Source of the DNA: Pseudoneobacillus sp052180215
GTDB lineage: Bacteria > Bacillota > Bacilli > Bacillales > Cytobacillaceae
Length of the DNA stretch: 64,000 nt
NCBI RefSeq assembly: GCF_052180215.1
Contig: NZ_CP197471.1
Location: forward strand, 2,266,001 to 2,330,000
Direction: 5' to 3'
Shown: piece after piece, positions 17,693 to 25,624 of the stretch
Position numbering within the stretch: position 1 is the first letter of the stretch
How the letters are laid out: every line of letters begins with the position of its first letter
The notes under the pieces: model-generated
Database searches by the model: none
What the model saw: only the letters and a program-made list of their open reading frames with translations
What the model was told of the DNA's origin: nothing
Translations under genes and position numbers: made by a program

Positions 17693-17983
17693 ATGGAGGG
17701 GAATCTTCTGTTTATCTCGAACGAAGCTAGCCAATTTTTGAAACAATTTATGAAAAAAAGAAACAAAACAGGTGTTCGTATTGGCTATAATGAAAAAAGC
17801 AACTGAGGATTGTCCAAATTTAAATTAACTCTGGATGAGTTAAAAACAGGGGATTTCCATAAAGAAGTGAACGGATTAACGATCTACTATAAAGATGATG
17901 TTGCATCCAAATTGCCTCGTTTACATATTTCCTATGAAAACGGCAGGTTAGGTTTAAGGGATCTTAAGAATGAAGTTGAATAG
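17693..17983 (+). CDS. HesB-like selenoprotein candidate with in-frame TGA (Sec)
   Basis: A single reading frame runs from ATG 17693 (or a CTG at 17708 behind GGAGGGG) to TAG 17981-17983, interrupted only by TGA at 17804-17806. Read as selenocysteine (U), the 96-residue product contains GVRIGYNEKSNUGLSKFKLT and then LDEL, matching the HesB/IscA-like scaffold in which this position is the conserved cysteine. The downstream frame stays coding-like for 58 codons. A hairpin at 17825-17843, 25 nt after TGA, fits a bacterial SECIS element, and selA is present at 62457-63878. HesB-like selenoproteins are a known family thought to be redox or iron-sulfur related; the reaction is unknown. It lies 18 bp upstream of the sirtuin gene, probably one transcript. 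A plain pseudogene is the alternative, but a second case at 46287-46577 makes that unlikely. Confidence 0.82.
17825..17843 (+). promoter_or_regulatory. Candidate bacterial SECIS element 1
   Basis: TTAACTC (17825-17831) pairs perfectly with GAGTTAA (17837-17843) around loop TGGAT. The loop starts 25 nt after TGA 17804-17806 and has G at its second position. Bacterial SECIS elements, as I recall them, need a short stem-loop about 16-37 nt past the UGA with G in the first two loop positions; this fits. It would recruit SelB with Sec-tRNA. Confidence 0.72.
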
Positions 17984-18001
17984 AACAGAATAGGAGAGTC
18001 A

Positions 18002-18787
18002 ATGATGGATTCAAAGATGATACATACATGTAGCCATTTACTAAAAGAAGCTCAGAACATTGTGGTATTAACAGGGGCAGGGATCAGTACGGAGTCTGGA
18101 ATAAAGGACTTCCGCTCGAGAACCGGCCTTTATCAATTGGCTCCGGAATATATCCTTTCACTGGACTATTTCTATAAACATCCTCGGAAATTTTACGAAT
18201 TTGCTATTGAGAATCTGTACCATCCAAAAGCATTGCCAAACATAGGTCACGAGATCATTGCGAAATGGGAAAAAGAAGGGAAAGTAAAAAACGTGATCAC
18301 GCAAAACATTGATGGACTTCATCAAAAGGCAGGGAGTCAGCAGGTCATTGAATTTCATGGAACGATGAAGACATTGTCTTGTACCAACTGCGGAAAACAA
18401 TATTCAACCGATGAATTAGTGGAGCTAATGAATGAAACCGAGGAATTTTACGTCTGTACTGCCTGCGAAACGAAACAAAAAAGAACTCGGTACATAAAAC
18501 CGAATGTTGTGTTGTTTGGGGACACAGGCGATTGGTTTACAGATGAAGGGTTTCAAACGATTACTCAGATTCTACATCATGCGGATGTTGTATTCGTTTT
18601 AGGAACTAGTCTCCAAGTGACACCATTCTCTATATTTCCTAGATTTAGACGAGAGGGTGTTCCACTTATTATCATTAACAAAGGGAAAACACCGTACGAT
18701 TTCCAAAGAGATTCCTATGTGATACAAGAATCGATTGGAGAAACCCTTAACAAGTTGGATCAGGAATTACATAAAGGACCCATGTAG
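18002..18787 (+). CDS. NAD-dependent protein deacylase, Sir2 family
   Basis: Removes acyl groups from lysines using NAD, forming O-acyl-ADP-ribose and nicotinamide. The 261-residue cytoplasmic protein has the NAD site GAGISTESGIKDFRS (residues about 27-41), TQNIDGLHQKAG (about 100-111), the catalytic His in EFHGT, and the zinc cysteines CTNC ... CTAC. It starts at ATG 18002 or 18005 behind AGGAGAG, 18 bp after the HesB-like selenoprotein gene, so the pair is probably cotranscribed. A terminator overlaps the end. Its protein targets are unknown. Confidence 0.93.
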   Translation: MMDSKMIHTCSHLLKEAQNIVVLTGAGISTESGIKDFRSRTGLYQLAPEYILSLDYFYKHPRKFYEFAIENLYHPKALPNIGHEIIAKWEKEGKVKNVITQNIDGLHQKAGSQQVIEFHGTMKTLSCTNCGKQYSTDELVELMNETEEFYVCTACETKQKRTRYIKPNVVLFGDTGDWFTDEGFQTITQILHHADVVFVLGTSLQVTPFSIFPRFRREGVPLIIINKGKTPYDFQRDSYVIQESIGETLNKLDQELHKGPM

Positions 18788-18808
18788 TTTATCTACATGG
18801 GCTGTTTT
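18778..18808 (+). terminator. Terminator after the sirtuin gene
   Basis: CCCATGTAG (18779-18787) pairs with CTACATGGG (18793-18801), followed by a short T run. The 5' arm overlaps the sirtuin stop codon. Hairpin is clear; the T tract is short. Confidence 0.7.
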
Positions 18809-18827
18809 ACTTCACGATTTTTATTGA

Positions 18828-19007
18828 TTATCCTTCATCCAGTACATCAATAGCAACCAGTCTACTGTGATCATGATTTCCTCTTGCTGAGACCTTAGCC
18901 ATACTTGATGTAGCATCTATGCTTTCTATCCATACAGGTACTCCATGATAATGAACATTAATTTCATCTTCAGAATTCAAAATTTCTTTCACTCGATTTA
19001 AATTCAT
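18828..19007 (-). CDS. sspH: H-type small acid-soluble spore protein
   Basis: A 59-residue minor spore protein (MNLNRVKEILNSEDEINVHY ... GVPVWIESID ... RLVAIDVLDEG), matching the SspH family pattern: N-terminal RxKEIL, central V-x-Y-x-G-x-PVWI, C-terminal hydrophobic-Asp-Leu. SspH accumulates in the forespore. The ATG at 19007 is chosen because GAGGTGATTG lies 6 bp upstream on the minus strand; an upstream TTG at 19013 is possible. Convergent with the sirtuin gene. Confidence 0.88.
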   Translation of the reverse strand: MNLNRVKEILNSEDEINVHYHGVPVWIESIDATSSMAKVSARGNHDHSRLVAIDVLDEG

Positions 19008-19157
19008 TTTCAATCACCTCTATACTATTATCACCTAGAAAAAAATAGTTTATGTTTCCTAGGGCTGTTGTAAAAAAGCAATATTTTGTAGGTTTCCCGT
19101 ATGTCACTGGATGTATCAAGAAACAATAATAGGAGAGACAAACATTCGGAGGTAATC

Positions 19158-19331
19158 ATGAAAAAGGAAAATACAAACCAGCCTGATGACGTAACTTCAA
19201 GAACCTATGCCCAAATGAATGAATCTGAAGGATTAGAAATTAGTTCAACCGGTTATGGACTAGAATCCGTTACTAACCCAACTGGGGAAAATAATAATAC
19301 TGACCATCCTTCTTCTTGCGGAGGACTTTAA
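19158..19331 (+). CDS. Small protein of unknown function
   Basis: A 57-residue hydrophilic protein with ATG at 19158 behind TCGGAGGTAAT, an excellent ribosome binding site. The sequence MKKENTNQPDDVTSRTYAQM continues with a Gly/Ser/Asn-rich second half and ends SSCGGL. No membrane segment. A very strong terminator follows at once. It resembles small Bacillus proteins found near spore genes, but I do not recognise the family. Confidence 0.7.
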   Translation: MKKENTNQPDDVTSRTYAQMNESEGLEISSTGYGLESVTNPTGENNNTDHPSSCGGL

Positions 19332-19378
19332 TCATGTAAAACCCCCATTCCAATTTGGAAATGGGGGTTTTACATGAT
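19331..19378. terminator. Long bidirectional hairpin terminator
   Basis: The arms 19331-19349 and 19360-19378 are 19-bp perfect complements, with a short imperfect extension and a small loop between them. CCCCC/GGGGG with flanking TTTT and AAAA makes it a terminator. It directly follows the small gene ending at 19331. Confidence 0.85.
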
Positions 19379-19468
19379 TCGACATAAGAAGGGTATGAAA
19401 CTTTTCCATATGATTAATCGTCTTTTTTTATTGGGAGATTTATGTCATTTTGGGGGAGATGAGACTTG

Positions 19469-19933
19469 ATGTACATAAGAGAGGCGACAGAAAAAGATGC
19501 CGCTATTTTAGAACATTGGTTACAGAATAAGGAAGAATGCTTTCTTGTTACAAATAAAGAAGAATTTCTGACAGAAGATTATTTGAAGTGGCTAGGAGCG
19601 GATGACCAACACTGCTTTAGCTTAATAAATGAACATAACCAGGTTGTTGGATATGGAGAAATATGGGTGGATGAAAGCGAAGGAGACCTTGAATTTGCCC
19701 ACTTAATTATACATCCTTCTATGAGAAATAAAGGTCTTGGAAAAATTCTTATTAGTCAATTAGAGGAAAAAGCAAAGCTTTTTCCATTTCCAGTAATTTA
19801 TATGCGAGTGAATCCAAATAATCAATCAGCTCTTCAATGCTATTTAAAATGTGATTTTATCATTGACCCATATTTAAATGAAGTATTTGAGAATAAATGG
19901 ACTTGGTTAAAAAAGAGCTTAACATCTAAATAA
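19469..19933 (+). CDS. GNAT family N-acetyltransferase
   Basis: A 154-residue acetyltransferase (MYIREATEKDAAILEHWLQ). The acetyl-CoA site is in IHPSMRNKGLGKILISQLEE (about residues 87-107), the RxxGxGxxL motif A, followed by VNPNNQSALQCYLKCDF, typical motif B. The acceptor substrate is unknown. ATG 19469 is preferred to TTG 19466; GGGGGAG lies 11 bp upstream. The gene stands alone on the plus strand. Confidence 0.9.
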   Translation: MYIREATEKDAAILEHWLQNKEECFLVTNKEEFLTEDYLKWLGADDQHCFSLINEHNQVVGYGEIWVDESEGDLEFAHLIIHPSMRNKGLGKILISQLEEKAKLFPFPVIYMRVNPNNQSALQCYLKCDFIIDPYLNEVFENKWTWLKKSLTSK

Positions 19934-20103
19934 AGGGGAGCGTCATTCATGAATATTTACATTATCACCTGTTTTCATTTTTCCTTAAGAATTATCGTAA
20001 AGAACTAATATTTTATATAATTCCTATTTTTTAAAACAGGCAGGATAGTCAGCTAAAATGAAGAATACATAAGGGTTAGCAAAAAAATTTCTGGAGGTTT
20101 TTC

Positions 20104-20457
20104 ATGACAAGCCCTATCCTAAACCAAATTGGGACCGTTTTTATCCCCGTAAGTGACATAGAAAAGGCAAGAAATTGGTATTGTGACATTTTAGCATTAG
20201 AAGCAGATGGGGAAATTCTGTTTGGTCATCTATATATTTTACCAATGAAGGGAATAGGAATTGTCTTAGACAGCAAAATTTATTCAGAAGAAAACACAAT
20301 AAAAACCCCTTTATTTCATTTCAATTCCGAAAATATTGAAGAGGCCTATTCCTTTCTATTAAAGAAGGGAGTTCCAATCACCTCAGAAATACAACATGAT
20401 CATTATTTTACGATTAAAGACCCAGACGGTAATCAATTAATGATTTGTAAGTGTTAA
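20104..20457 (+). CDS. VOC family (glyoxalase-like) protein
   Basis: A 117-residue member of the vicinal oxygen chelate superfamily: IGTVFIPVSDIEKARNWYCD opens the first beta-alpha-beta module and HDHYFTIKDPDGNQLMICKC closes the second. Such proteins bind a divalent metal and act as glyoxalases, dioxygenases or antibiotic-binding proteins; the role here is unknown. The ATG follows TCTGGAGG. Single gene. Confidence 0.88.
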   Translation: MTSPILNQIGTVFIPVSDIEKARNWYCDILALEADGEILFGHLYILPMKGIGIVLDSKIYSEENTIKTPLFHFNSENIEEAYSFLLKKGVPITSEIQHDHYFTIKDPDGNQLMICKC

Positions 20458-20530
20458 TTTTTCCTAGGTGGTCAAACTGAATTTTGCGAGTTTGTAATCT
20501 ACAAGTTAATCATTTCATCCTATTAATGCC

Positions 20531-20566
20531 AAAGAGACCGTTATCATTAAAAACGATCTCTTTTTC
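20531..20566. terminator. Bidirectional terminator between convergent genes
   Basis: AAAGAGA at 20531-20537 pairs with TCTCTTT near 20557-20563, and the inner part (CGTT/AACG) is also paired. A T run on the plus strand and an A run on the other side suit the VOC gene and the minus-strand acetyltransferase. Confidence 0.75.
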
Positions 20567-20578
20567 GTTTATCTGATT

Positions 20579-21076
20579 TTAAATTAATTTCGCCATATAT
20601 AACTCATCAACAAACTGATTATCAACGACTAACGAATGTTTTTTAATACCTTCAATCTCAAAGCCCATTTTCTTGTATAGAGCAATACCAGCCTCATTAT
20701 GACACATTACGGTAAGCTCAAGACGATGGATATTTTTTATTCTTGCCCAGTTTTCCATCTCATTAAAAAGCTTCGTACCAATACCTAAACCGGTGTAATC
20801 CTTCCGAATTCCGATCACGATATAAACACTATGACGCATTCTATTAAAATTTTCTTTATTAGCACTTATATAACCCACAATTTCCCCATCTATTTCGCAA
20901 ATAAGTATTAAAGACAAATCTTCTTCTAGGATTTGTTTTATGTACTCTGTTTGCTCTAGAATAGTTGTTTTTCTTTCCCACGGTTCGAGCATCATAAACG
21001 TGGATTCTTGATCTAACGTTTTGTTTAGTTCAAGAAAGTTTTCAGCGTCTGAAACGTTTACTCTTCTGATTATCAT
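20579..21076 (-). CDS. GNAT family N-acetyltransferase
   Basis: A 165-residue acetyltransferase (MIIRRVNVSDAENFLELNKT). The acetyl-CoA motif is GIRKDYTGLGIGTKLFNEME (residues about 89-108), followed by HRLELTVMCHNEAGIALYKK and GF, the classic motif B of RimI/RimJ-like and PhinothricinAT-like enzymes. Substrate unknown. The start follows AGAGGAGATATAC on the minus strand. Confidence 0.9.
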   Translation of the reverse strand: MIIRRVNVSDAENFLELNKTLDQESTFMMLEPWERKTTILEQTEYIKQILEEDLSLILICEIDGEIVGYISANKENFNRMRHSVYIVIGIRKDYTGLGIGTKLFNEMENWARIKNIHRLELTVMCHNEAGIALYKKMGFEIEGIKKHSLVVDNQFVDELYMAKLI

Positions 21077-21248
21077 GTATATCTCCTCTAAATATTGTCT
21101 ATTAATTTAATTATAAAAAACAATAATGGACTAATCCAGTTATGTTTATGACAAAAGCACCAAATTCAATTATAAGCAAACGTACTGCATAAATTCTCCA
21201 AATTTATTCTGTACTATTGTGCAATCAGATTATCTGGAGGAGAATAAA

Positions 21249-21833
21249 ATGAAAAGTTTAAAATTTTTTCTGATTTCGATCTTTGCTTCACTATTGTTAG
21301 TAGCATGTTCCAATTCTGATCAAAAGAATAATCAGGAAAGTATGGATAATATAGAAAAAAGCACTCAAGAAAATTCCAGTCATGGAGGACATGAAGGAAT
21401 GAACCATACAGGTTCCGCTGATGTTCCAGAGGGTCTGAAAGTAGCTCAAAATCCAAAGTACAAAGTAGGAGACACAGCTATCATAAATGCCGATCACATG
21501 GAAGGAATGAAGGGAGCAGAAGCTACCATTGTTGGTGCCTATGATACGATAGCTTATGTCATCTCTTATGACCCAATTATTGGCGGAGAAAGAGTAACCA
21601 ATCATAAATGGGTGATCCATGAAGAAATAAGGGATCCTCGTAACGCACCTTATAAGTCTGGAGAAGAAGTAACCGTAGAAGCTGACCATATGGAGGGTAT
21701 GAAGGGGGCCATTGCTGTCGTTGAATCGGCTGAAAAGACGACTGTTTACATGGTTGATTATATACCCACAAATGGCGGGGAAAAAGTAACCAATCATAAA
21801 TGGGTGACAGAAAGTGAACTTTCGGATAAATAA
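21249..21833 (+). CDS. YdhK-family lipoprotein with two DUF1541 repeats
   Basis: A 194-residue surface lipoprotein. Residues 1-19 are a signal peptide ending in the lipobox LLVAC. A Ser/His/Gly linker is followed by two tandem repeats (about residues 76-132 and 138-194). Each has ADHMEGMKGA, a Tyr-rich middle and a GGE(R/K)VTNHKWV ending, with Met and His residues suggestive of metal (copper) contact. The start at 21249 follows GGAGGAG; an upstream in-frame codon is rejected. YdhK function is not established; the family often lies near copper or metal resistance genes, which are absent here. Confidence 0.9.
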   Translation: MKSLKFFLISIFASLLLVACSNSDQKNNQESMDNIEKSTQENSSHGGHEGMNHTGSADVPEGLKVAQNPKYKVGDTAIINADHMEGMKGAEATIVGAYDTIAYVISYDPIIGGERVTNHKWVIHEEIRDPRNAPYKSGEEVTVEADHMEGMKGAIAVVESAEKTTVYMVDYIPTNGGEKVTNHKWVTESELSDK

Positions 21834-21837
21834 ATTT

Positions 21838-21864
21838 TAAGCTGCCGCACATGGCAGCTTTTTA
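21838..21864 (+). terminator. Terminator after ydhK-like gene
   Basis: AAGCTGCC pairs with GGCAGCTT around GCACAT, followed by TTTA. It lies 5-10 bp after the stop. Confidence 0.85.
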
Positions 21865-21922
21865 TTTGTTGTTTGTTAAAAATAATTAAGATTATACTAA
21901 CCATAGTGAAATTTTTTAGGAA

Positions 21923-22258
21923 GTGGTTTACATCACATACTCGATAGTATTATTTATAGTAGCAGGTTTAGCTGAAATTGGAGGAGGCTATTTAATTTGG
22001 TTATGGTTACGCGAAGGACAACCACTTTATATGGGAGTCATAGGGGGCTTTATTTTAGCTTTGTACGGGGTTATTGCCACGCTACAAACGTTCCCATCAT
22101 TCGGAAGGGTATATGCAGCATACGGTGGTGTATTTATCGTACTATCCATATTATGGGGGTGGGGAATCGATAAAAAGACACCGGATTTTTATGACTGGCT
22201 TGGCGCGTTTATATGCTTGATTGGTGCTTCTGTCATTCTGTTTGCACCAAGAAATTAA
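21923..22258 (+). CDS. YnfA family (UPF0060) small membrane protein
   Basis: A 111-residue integral membrane protein with four predicted helices. It has the family blocks VAGLAEIGGGYLIWLWLREG and IATLQTFPSFGRVYAAYGG, and ends DWLGAFICLIGASVILFAPR. YnfA belongs to the small-multidrug-resistance superfamily; transport function is suspected but unproven. The GTG at 21923 lies very close to AGGAAG, so the exact start is uncertain. Confidence 0.88.
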   Translation: MVYITYSIVLFIVAGLAEIGGGYLIWLWLREGQPLYMGVIGGFILALYGVIATLQTFPSFGRVYAAYGGVFIVLSILWGWGIDKKTPDFYDWLGAFICLIGASVILFAPRN

Positions 22259-22385
22259 TCATATATACTGCCAATCTTTAGACATAGATCTTTGTAGCGA
22301 TTAAAAAAGATTTTGATGGAAGCCTTGTCATTGTAATAATAGTATGACACTATAAAGGCATATACAATCTTGGAGGAAGAAATTT

Positions 22386-22721
22386 ATGTTGCCAAATTGC
22401 CCAAAATGTCATTCCGAATATACTTATGAAGATGGTAATCTCTACGTATGCCCCGAATGTGCACATGAGTGGAGTACAGAAATAGAAACTGAAAATAACG
22501 AGGAACAGAACGTTGTGAAAGATGCAAACGGTAATATCTTAAACGATGGTGATACTGTAACAGTTATCAAAGACCTAAAAGTAAAAGGAAGTTCATCCGT
22601 TTTAAAAGTAGGTACCAAAGTTAAAAGTATTCGTTTAGTAGATGGGGACCACAATATCGATTGTAAAATCGATGGGTTTGGGGCTATGTCATTAAAATCT
22701 GAATACGTAAAGAAGGTTTAA
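22386..22721 (+). CDS. YjdM/PhnA-family zinc-ribbon protein
   Basis: A 111-residue protein. The N-terminal zinc ribbon CPKCHSEYTY ... YVCPECAHEW (Cys residues about 5, 8, 22, 25) is followed by the PhnA core (VVKDANGNILNDGDTVTVIK ... LKVKGSS ... GAMSLKSEYVKKV). The family name PhnA is historical; the biochemical role is not established. The ATG follows TTGGAGGAAG, and a terminator follows. Confidence 0.92.
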   Translation: MLPNCPKCHSEYTYEDGNLYVCPECAHEWSTEIETENNEEQNVVKDANGNILNDGDTVTVIKDLKVKGSSSVLKVGTKVKSIRLVDGDHNIDCKIDGFGAMSLKSEYVKKV

Positions 22722-22748
22722 TCAATTTTATCCCAAATACTCTTACAG

Positions 22749-22776
22749 AAAGCTACCCCTGGGCAGCTTTCTTTTT
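22749..22776 (+). terminator. Terminator after yjdM-like gene
   Basis: AAAGCTACC pairs with GGGCAGCTTT around the CCT loop, with one wobble or bulge, and CTTTTTT follows. Confidence 0.75.
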
Positions 22777-23026
22777 TAATGTAAACATTTTAGTCATAGT
22801 GGTTGTGATGTTATTGCAAAAGAAAAAGAAACTATTCTGCCTTAATATCAAGAATATAATGATTGGATATTAGATTATGATCGAGTTGAGATTAATAAGG
22901 TTTTTAAATAAGTTCCTATGTATTTGTGATTTAATAAAATGATCCCTTGGAATATTTAGTATGTTTGTGAATATGAAAATGATAGGGACTTTATTAAACA
23001 ACATTCGTACAAGAGGGGGAAATATC

Positions 23027-23533
23027 ATGAATTATATATTTTCGGATCAACTATCACATACAAGAACTAATCTAATAAACGAAATCGTTTTACTTCCATT
23101 TGATGAGTTCAACAATAAACCCAATCCACATACCTGGAGTATCGCCCAAATATGTCATCACTTATATTTAACTGAAAAAGTATTTGCCGATGCCATTGTA
23201 TATGGTTTAAATAAACAAAACAGTCAACCTACCAATTCTAAGAATGTAAGCCTAGCCTTGGATCGAACAACAAAGTTACCCGCTCCTGAAATCGTGTATC
23301 CAAGTAGGGAATTAATGGAGGTTGAGCCAATCATTACTTTATTAAATGATTCTAGAAAGAGAATAATAGATGTCCTGAGTAATATAAAAGACCCATCCAG
23401 TTTAGAAGAGAAGTCAGCAAAACACCCAGTCTTCGGAGAACTTCGTTTACATCAATGGGTTGAATTAATTTATTTACACGAGCAACGACACATTGAGCAA
23501 ATTAAAGAAACGAAAGCAGTCATTCATCCATAA
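23027..23533 (+). CDS. DinB/YfiT-like metal-binding protein
   Basis: A 168-residue four-helix-bundle protein of the DinB superfamily. Metal-ligand histidines are expected in WSIAQICHHLYLTEKV (about residues 40-55) and in LHEQRHIEQIKE near the C-terminus, and HQWVELIYLHEQ is characteristic. Members act as thiol-dependent transferases or have no known activity. ATG 23027 is chosen because AGAGGGGGAAAT lies just upstream; a longer in-frame start at 22961 has no ribosome binding site. Confidence 0.87.
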   Translation: MNYIFSDQLSHTRTNLINEIVLLPFDEFNNKPNPHTWSIAQICHHLYLTEKVFADAIVYGLNKQNSQPTNSKNVSLALDRTTKLPAPEIVYPSRELMEVEPIITLLNDSRKRIIDVLSNIKDPSSLEEKSAKHPVFGELRLHQWVELIYLHEQRHIEQIKETKAVIHP

Positions 23534-23542
23534 TTGCACTAA

Positions 23543-23590
23543 AAAAAGAGAGTGTCAGGAAACCATTAAAAGGTACCTGGCACTTTTTTT
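23543..23590 (+). terminator. Terminator after dinB-like gene
   Basis: GAGTGTCAGG near 23551-23560 pairs with CCTGGCACTTTT around a loop of about 17 nt, followed by T residues. Confidence 0.7.
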
Positions 23591-23825
23591 TGAAGGTATT
23601 TTTAAAAGATGGATTAATAGAGTGGGTAATCCTTCCTTTTTCACCACTTAATGGTAATATGAGTTTCATATAGATAGATTATATTAATCCACCCCCAAAA
23701 TATTTTTTTCACAATAGACGTATGTATCCCAACTGAAATTGATACACGAATGTTGAAAAGAGTTTTTAACAGAATGGTTGGAAAAAGTAAAGGAATTAAC
23801 TAACCATTAACTAGGAGGTAATCAT

Positions 23826-24260
23826 GTGTTTATTGTTAATGTAGAAGCGGCCATTTACGATCATGAAAAATGGTTATTAGTTCTAAGAAGTAAAAAAGAG
23901 GAACATGCAGGAGGGAGCCTTTCCTTAGTTGGAGGGAAGGTGGATACAGAAGGGAACTCCACTGAAATATTAGAAAGAACTCTGCAGCGGGAAGTCTTTG
24001 AAGAGGTAGGGGTAGAAATACAGAATCTGAACTATGTAAATAGCTCCTCTTTTGTTACGGAAACAGGTTTACATGTAGTGGACATCGTTTTTCAATGTGA
24101 ACTAAAAGCGGGAGAGGCCTTTGTTAAAAGTCCTGAAGAGGTCGATGAGGTGGTTTGGTTGTCCACTTCAGAAATAGTAAATCATCTAGATATTCCAGAG
24201 TATTTAAAGGAAAATATTAAAGAGGCAGAAAAGGTTCGGAAGAAGGTTTATCGTTGTTAG
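23826..24260 (+). CDS. Nudix hydrolase
   Basis: A 144-residue Nudix enzyme that would cleave a nucleoside diphosphate linked to another group. The Nudix box is GGKVDTEGNSTEILERTLQR then EVFEEVG, matching GX5EX7REUXEEXGU except for a short insert in the first loop. GTG at 23826 is the start because TAGGAGGTAATC precedes it and the overlapping ATG at 23824 runs into a stop after six codons. Substrate unknown. Confidence 0.9.
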   Translation: MFIVNVEAAIYDHEKWLLVLRSKKEEHAGGSLSLVGGKVDTEGNSTEILERTLQREVFEEVGVEIQNLNYVNSSSFVTETGLHVVDIVFQCELKAGEAFVKSPEEVDEVVWLSTSEIVNHLDIPEYLKENIKEAEKVRKKVYRC

Positions 24261-24437
24261 CATAAATAAGGAAGGGCTTTAGGCGCAATTCATAAGGTGA
24301 ATTGCGTTTTTTCCTAGCTTCCACTTACAGTTTAAAATTTAATTAGATACTTTTTCCAATTAGGACATATGTCCTTCTCAAAATGCTTATAACTATTTTT
24401 TAATTAGTTTAGAACTTTAATAAATGGGGCGATTAAT

Positions 24438-24863
24438 TTGAAAGGTAGTTTATTGGCATTTTTAGCGGGAGCGCTTATAACGATTCAAGGGGTTTTTAAC
24501 GCCAAAATTAGCGAAGATATCGGTACTTGGCAAACAGCTTCTCTTACACAGTTTATTGGATTTATAGTGACGATATTTCTCTTAACTATTGTCCCTGACC
24601 CATCTTGGAAAAAGCTTAAACACGTTAAACCTTTATTTATAACTGGGGGTTCTTTTGGCGCAATCATTATTTTTTGTAATATCACCGCTATCATTCAAAT
24701 TGGTGTTACACTGTCAATAGCCATTTTACTGATAGCCCAACTATTCTTAACGTATTTAATCGATCAAAATGGTTGGTTTGGTTATTTGAAACAAAGAGTT
24801 CAAATCCAACAGTTGATTGGAATTGGCATGATGATCGTTGGAGTAGTAATATTAAAGTTTTAA
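24438..24863 (+). CDS. YdcZ/DUF606-family DMT transporter
   Basis: A 141-residue protein with five predicted membrane helices: LLAFLAGALITIQGVFNAKI at the start, then IGFIVTIFLLTIV, GAIIIFCNITAI, a fourth, and IGIGMMIVGVVILKF at the end. This half-size EamA-like unit probably forms dimers. The partner gene at 25625-26092 has the same fold, with a Crp/Fnr regulator between them. The TTG start follows GGGGCG. The transported substrate is unknown. Confidence 0.85.
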   Translation: MKGSLLAFLAGALITIQGVFNAKISEDIGTWQTASLTQFIGFIVTIFLLTIVPDPSWKKLKHVKPLFITGGSFGAIIIFCNITAIIQIGVTLSIAILLIAQLFLTYLIDQNGWFGYLKQRVQIQQLIGIGMMIVGVVILKF

Positions 24864-24876
24864 CACAAAGCAGGAT

Positions 24877-25587
24877 GTGAATAAAAGTTTGAGAAAAATA
24901 AATAATAGCGATCAATTAGAATCATATTTAAAGGCATTTAATATAGATTCTATATTCAATAATGAAATTAAACCCTACTTATCACTTTACCATTTTGAAC
25001 AAGGAGAGCTTATTTGTTCTCAGGGAGATTCTACTGAATTTCTATATGTTCTCGTTAAAGGGAAAGTGAAAATCTTTACCACCTCTTCTGAAGGAAAAAC
25101 GTTAATCCTATCCTTCAAGAACCCGCTTGAAGTGATTGGGGATATAGAATACGTACAGGGGATTGATATCATTAACACCGTTGAGGCTGTTTCTGCCGGT
25201 TATATGATCGGGGTCCATCATGATAAACTTAATAGTTTCTTAAAAGATTATTCGCCATTTCTACAATTTTTATTGGATATCATTACACAAAAATTTTATC
25301 TGAAATCTAACTCCATGAGCTTTAATTTAATGTATCCCGTAGAAGTTCGACTAGCAAGCTATTTACTTTCCATAAACGTTGATGAAGATAATCTACAACT
25401 TAACGGTCAAATAAGTACTTCTCATTTAACTGATATAGCAAACTTAATCGGAACCAGCTATAGACATCTGAATCGTGTCATTCATCAGTTTTGTCTTAAT
25501 GGAGTGATAGAGCGCAAGAAAGGATTCCTCTTCATAAAGGATAGAGAAGGATTAAAGTTGTTAGCTGGCGATAATATTTATGAATAG
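24877..25587 (+). CDS. Crp/Fnr family transcriptional regulator (YeiL-like)
   Basis: A 236-residue regulator: a cyclic-nucleotide-binding-like beta barrel (about residues 25-135, with FEQGELICSQGDSTEFLYVL and GKVKIF) followed by a long helix and a winged helix-turn-helix (LTDIANLIGTSYRHLNRVIH, about residues 183-202). No clustered N-terminal cysteines of an Fnr iron-sulfur site are present. Start at GTG 24877. It sits between two YdcZ-type transporter genes (gaps 13 and 37 bp), which it probably controls. The effector is unknown. Confidence 0.88.
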   Translation: MNKSLRKINNSDQLESYLKAFNIDSIFNNEIKPYLSLYHFEQGELICSQGDSTEFLYVLVKGKVKIFTTSSEGKTLILSFKNPLEVIGDIEYVQGIDIINTVEAVSAGYMIGVHHDKLNSFLKDYSPFLQFLLDIITQKFYLKSNSMSFNLMYPVEVRLASYLLSINVDEDNLQLNGQISTSHLTDIANLIGTSYRHLNRVIHQFCLNGVIERKKGFLFIKDREGLKLLAGDNIYE

Positions 25588-25624
25588 TCTAATCTAGTAA
25601 ACCACCAAAGAGGAGAGAACAAGA

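Noticed and set aside
17693..17983. Simple nonsense pseudogene explanation for the TGA-containing HesB-like gene
   Set aside because: The frame is intact on both sides, TGA sits at the conserved Cys, a fitting hairpin follows, selA is present, and a second gene shows the same pattern. Kept as the main alternative to be tested.
19950..20010. Possible 19-codon peptide after the GNAT gene
   Set aside because: ATG 19950 follows GGGGAG but the peptide is too short and has no family or terminator support.
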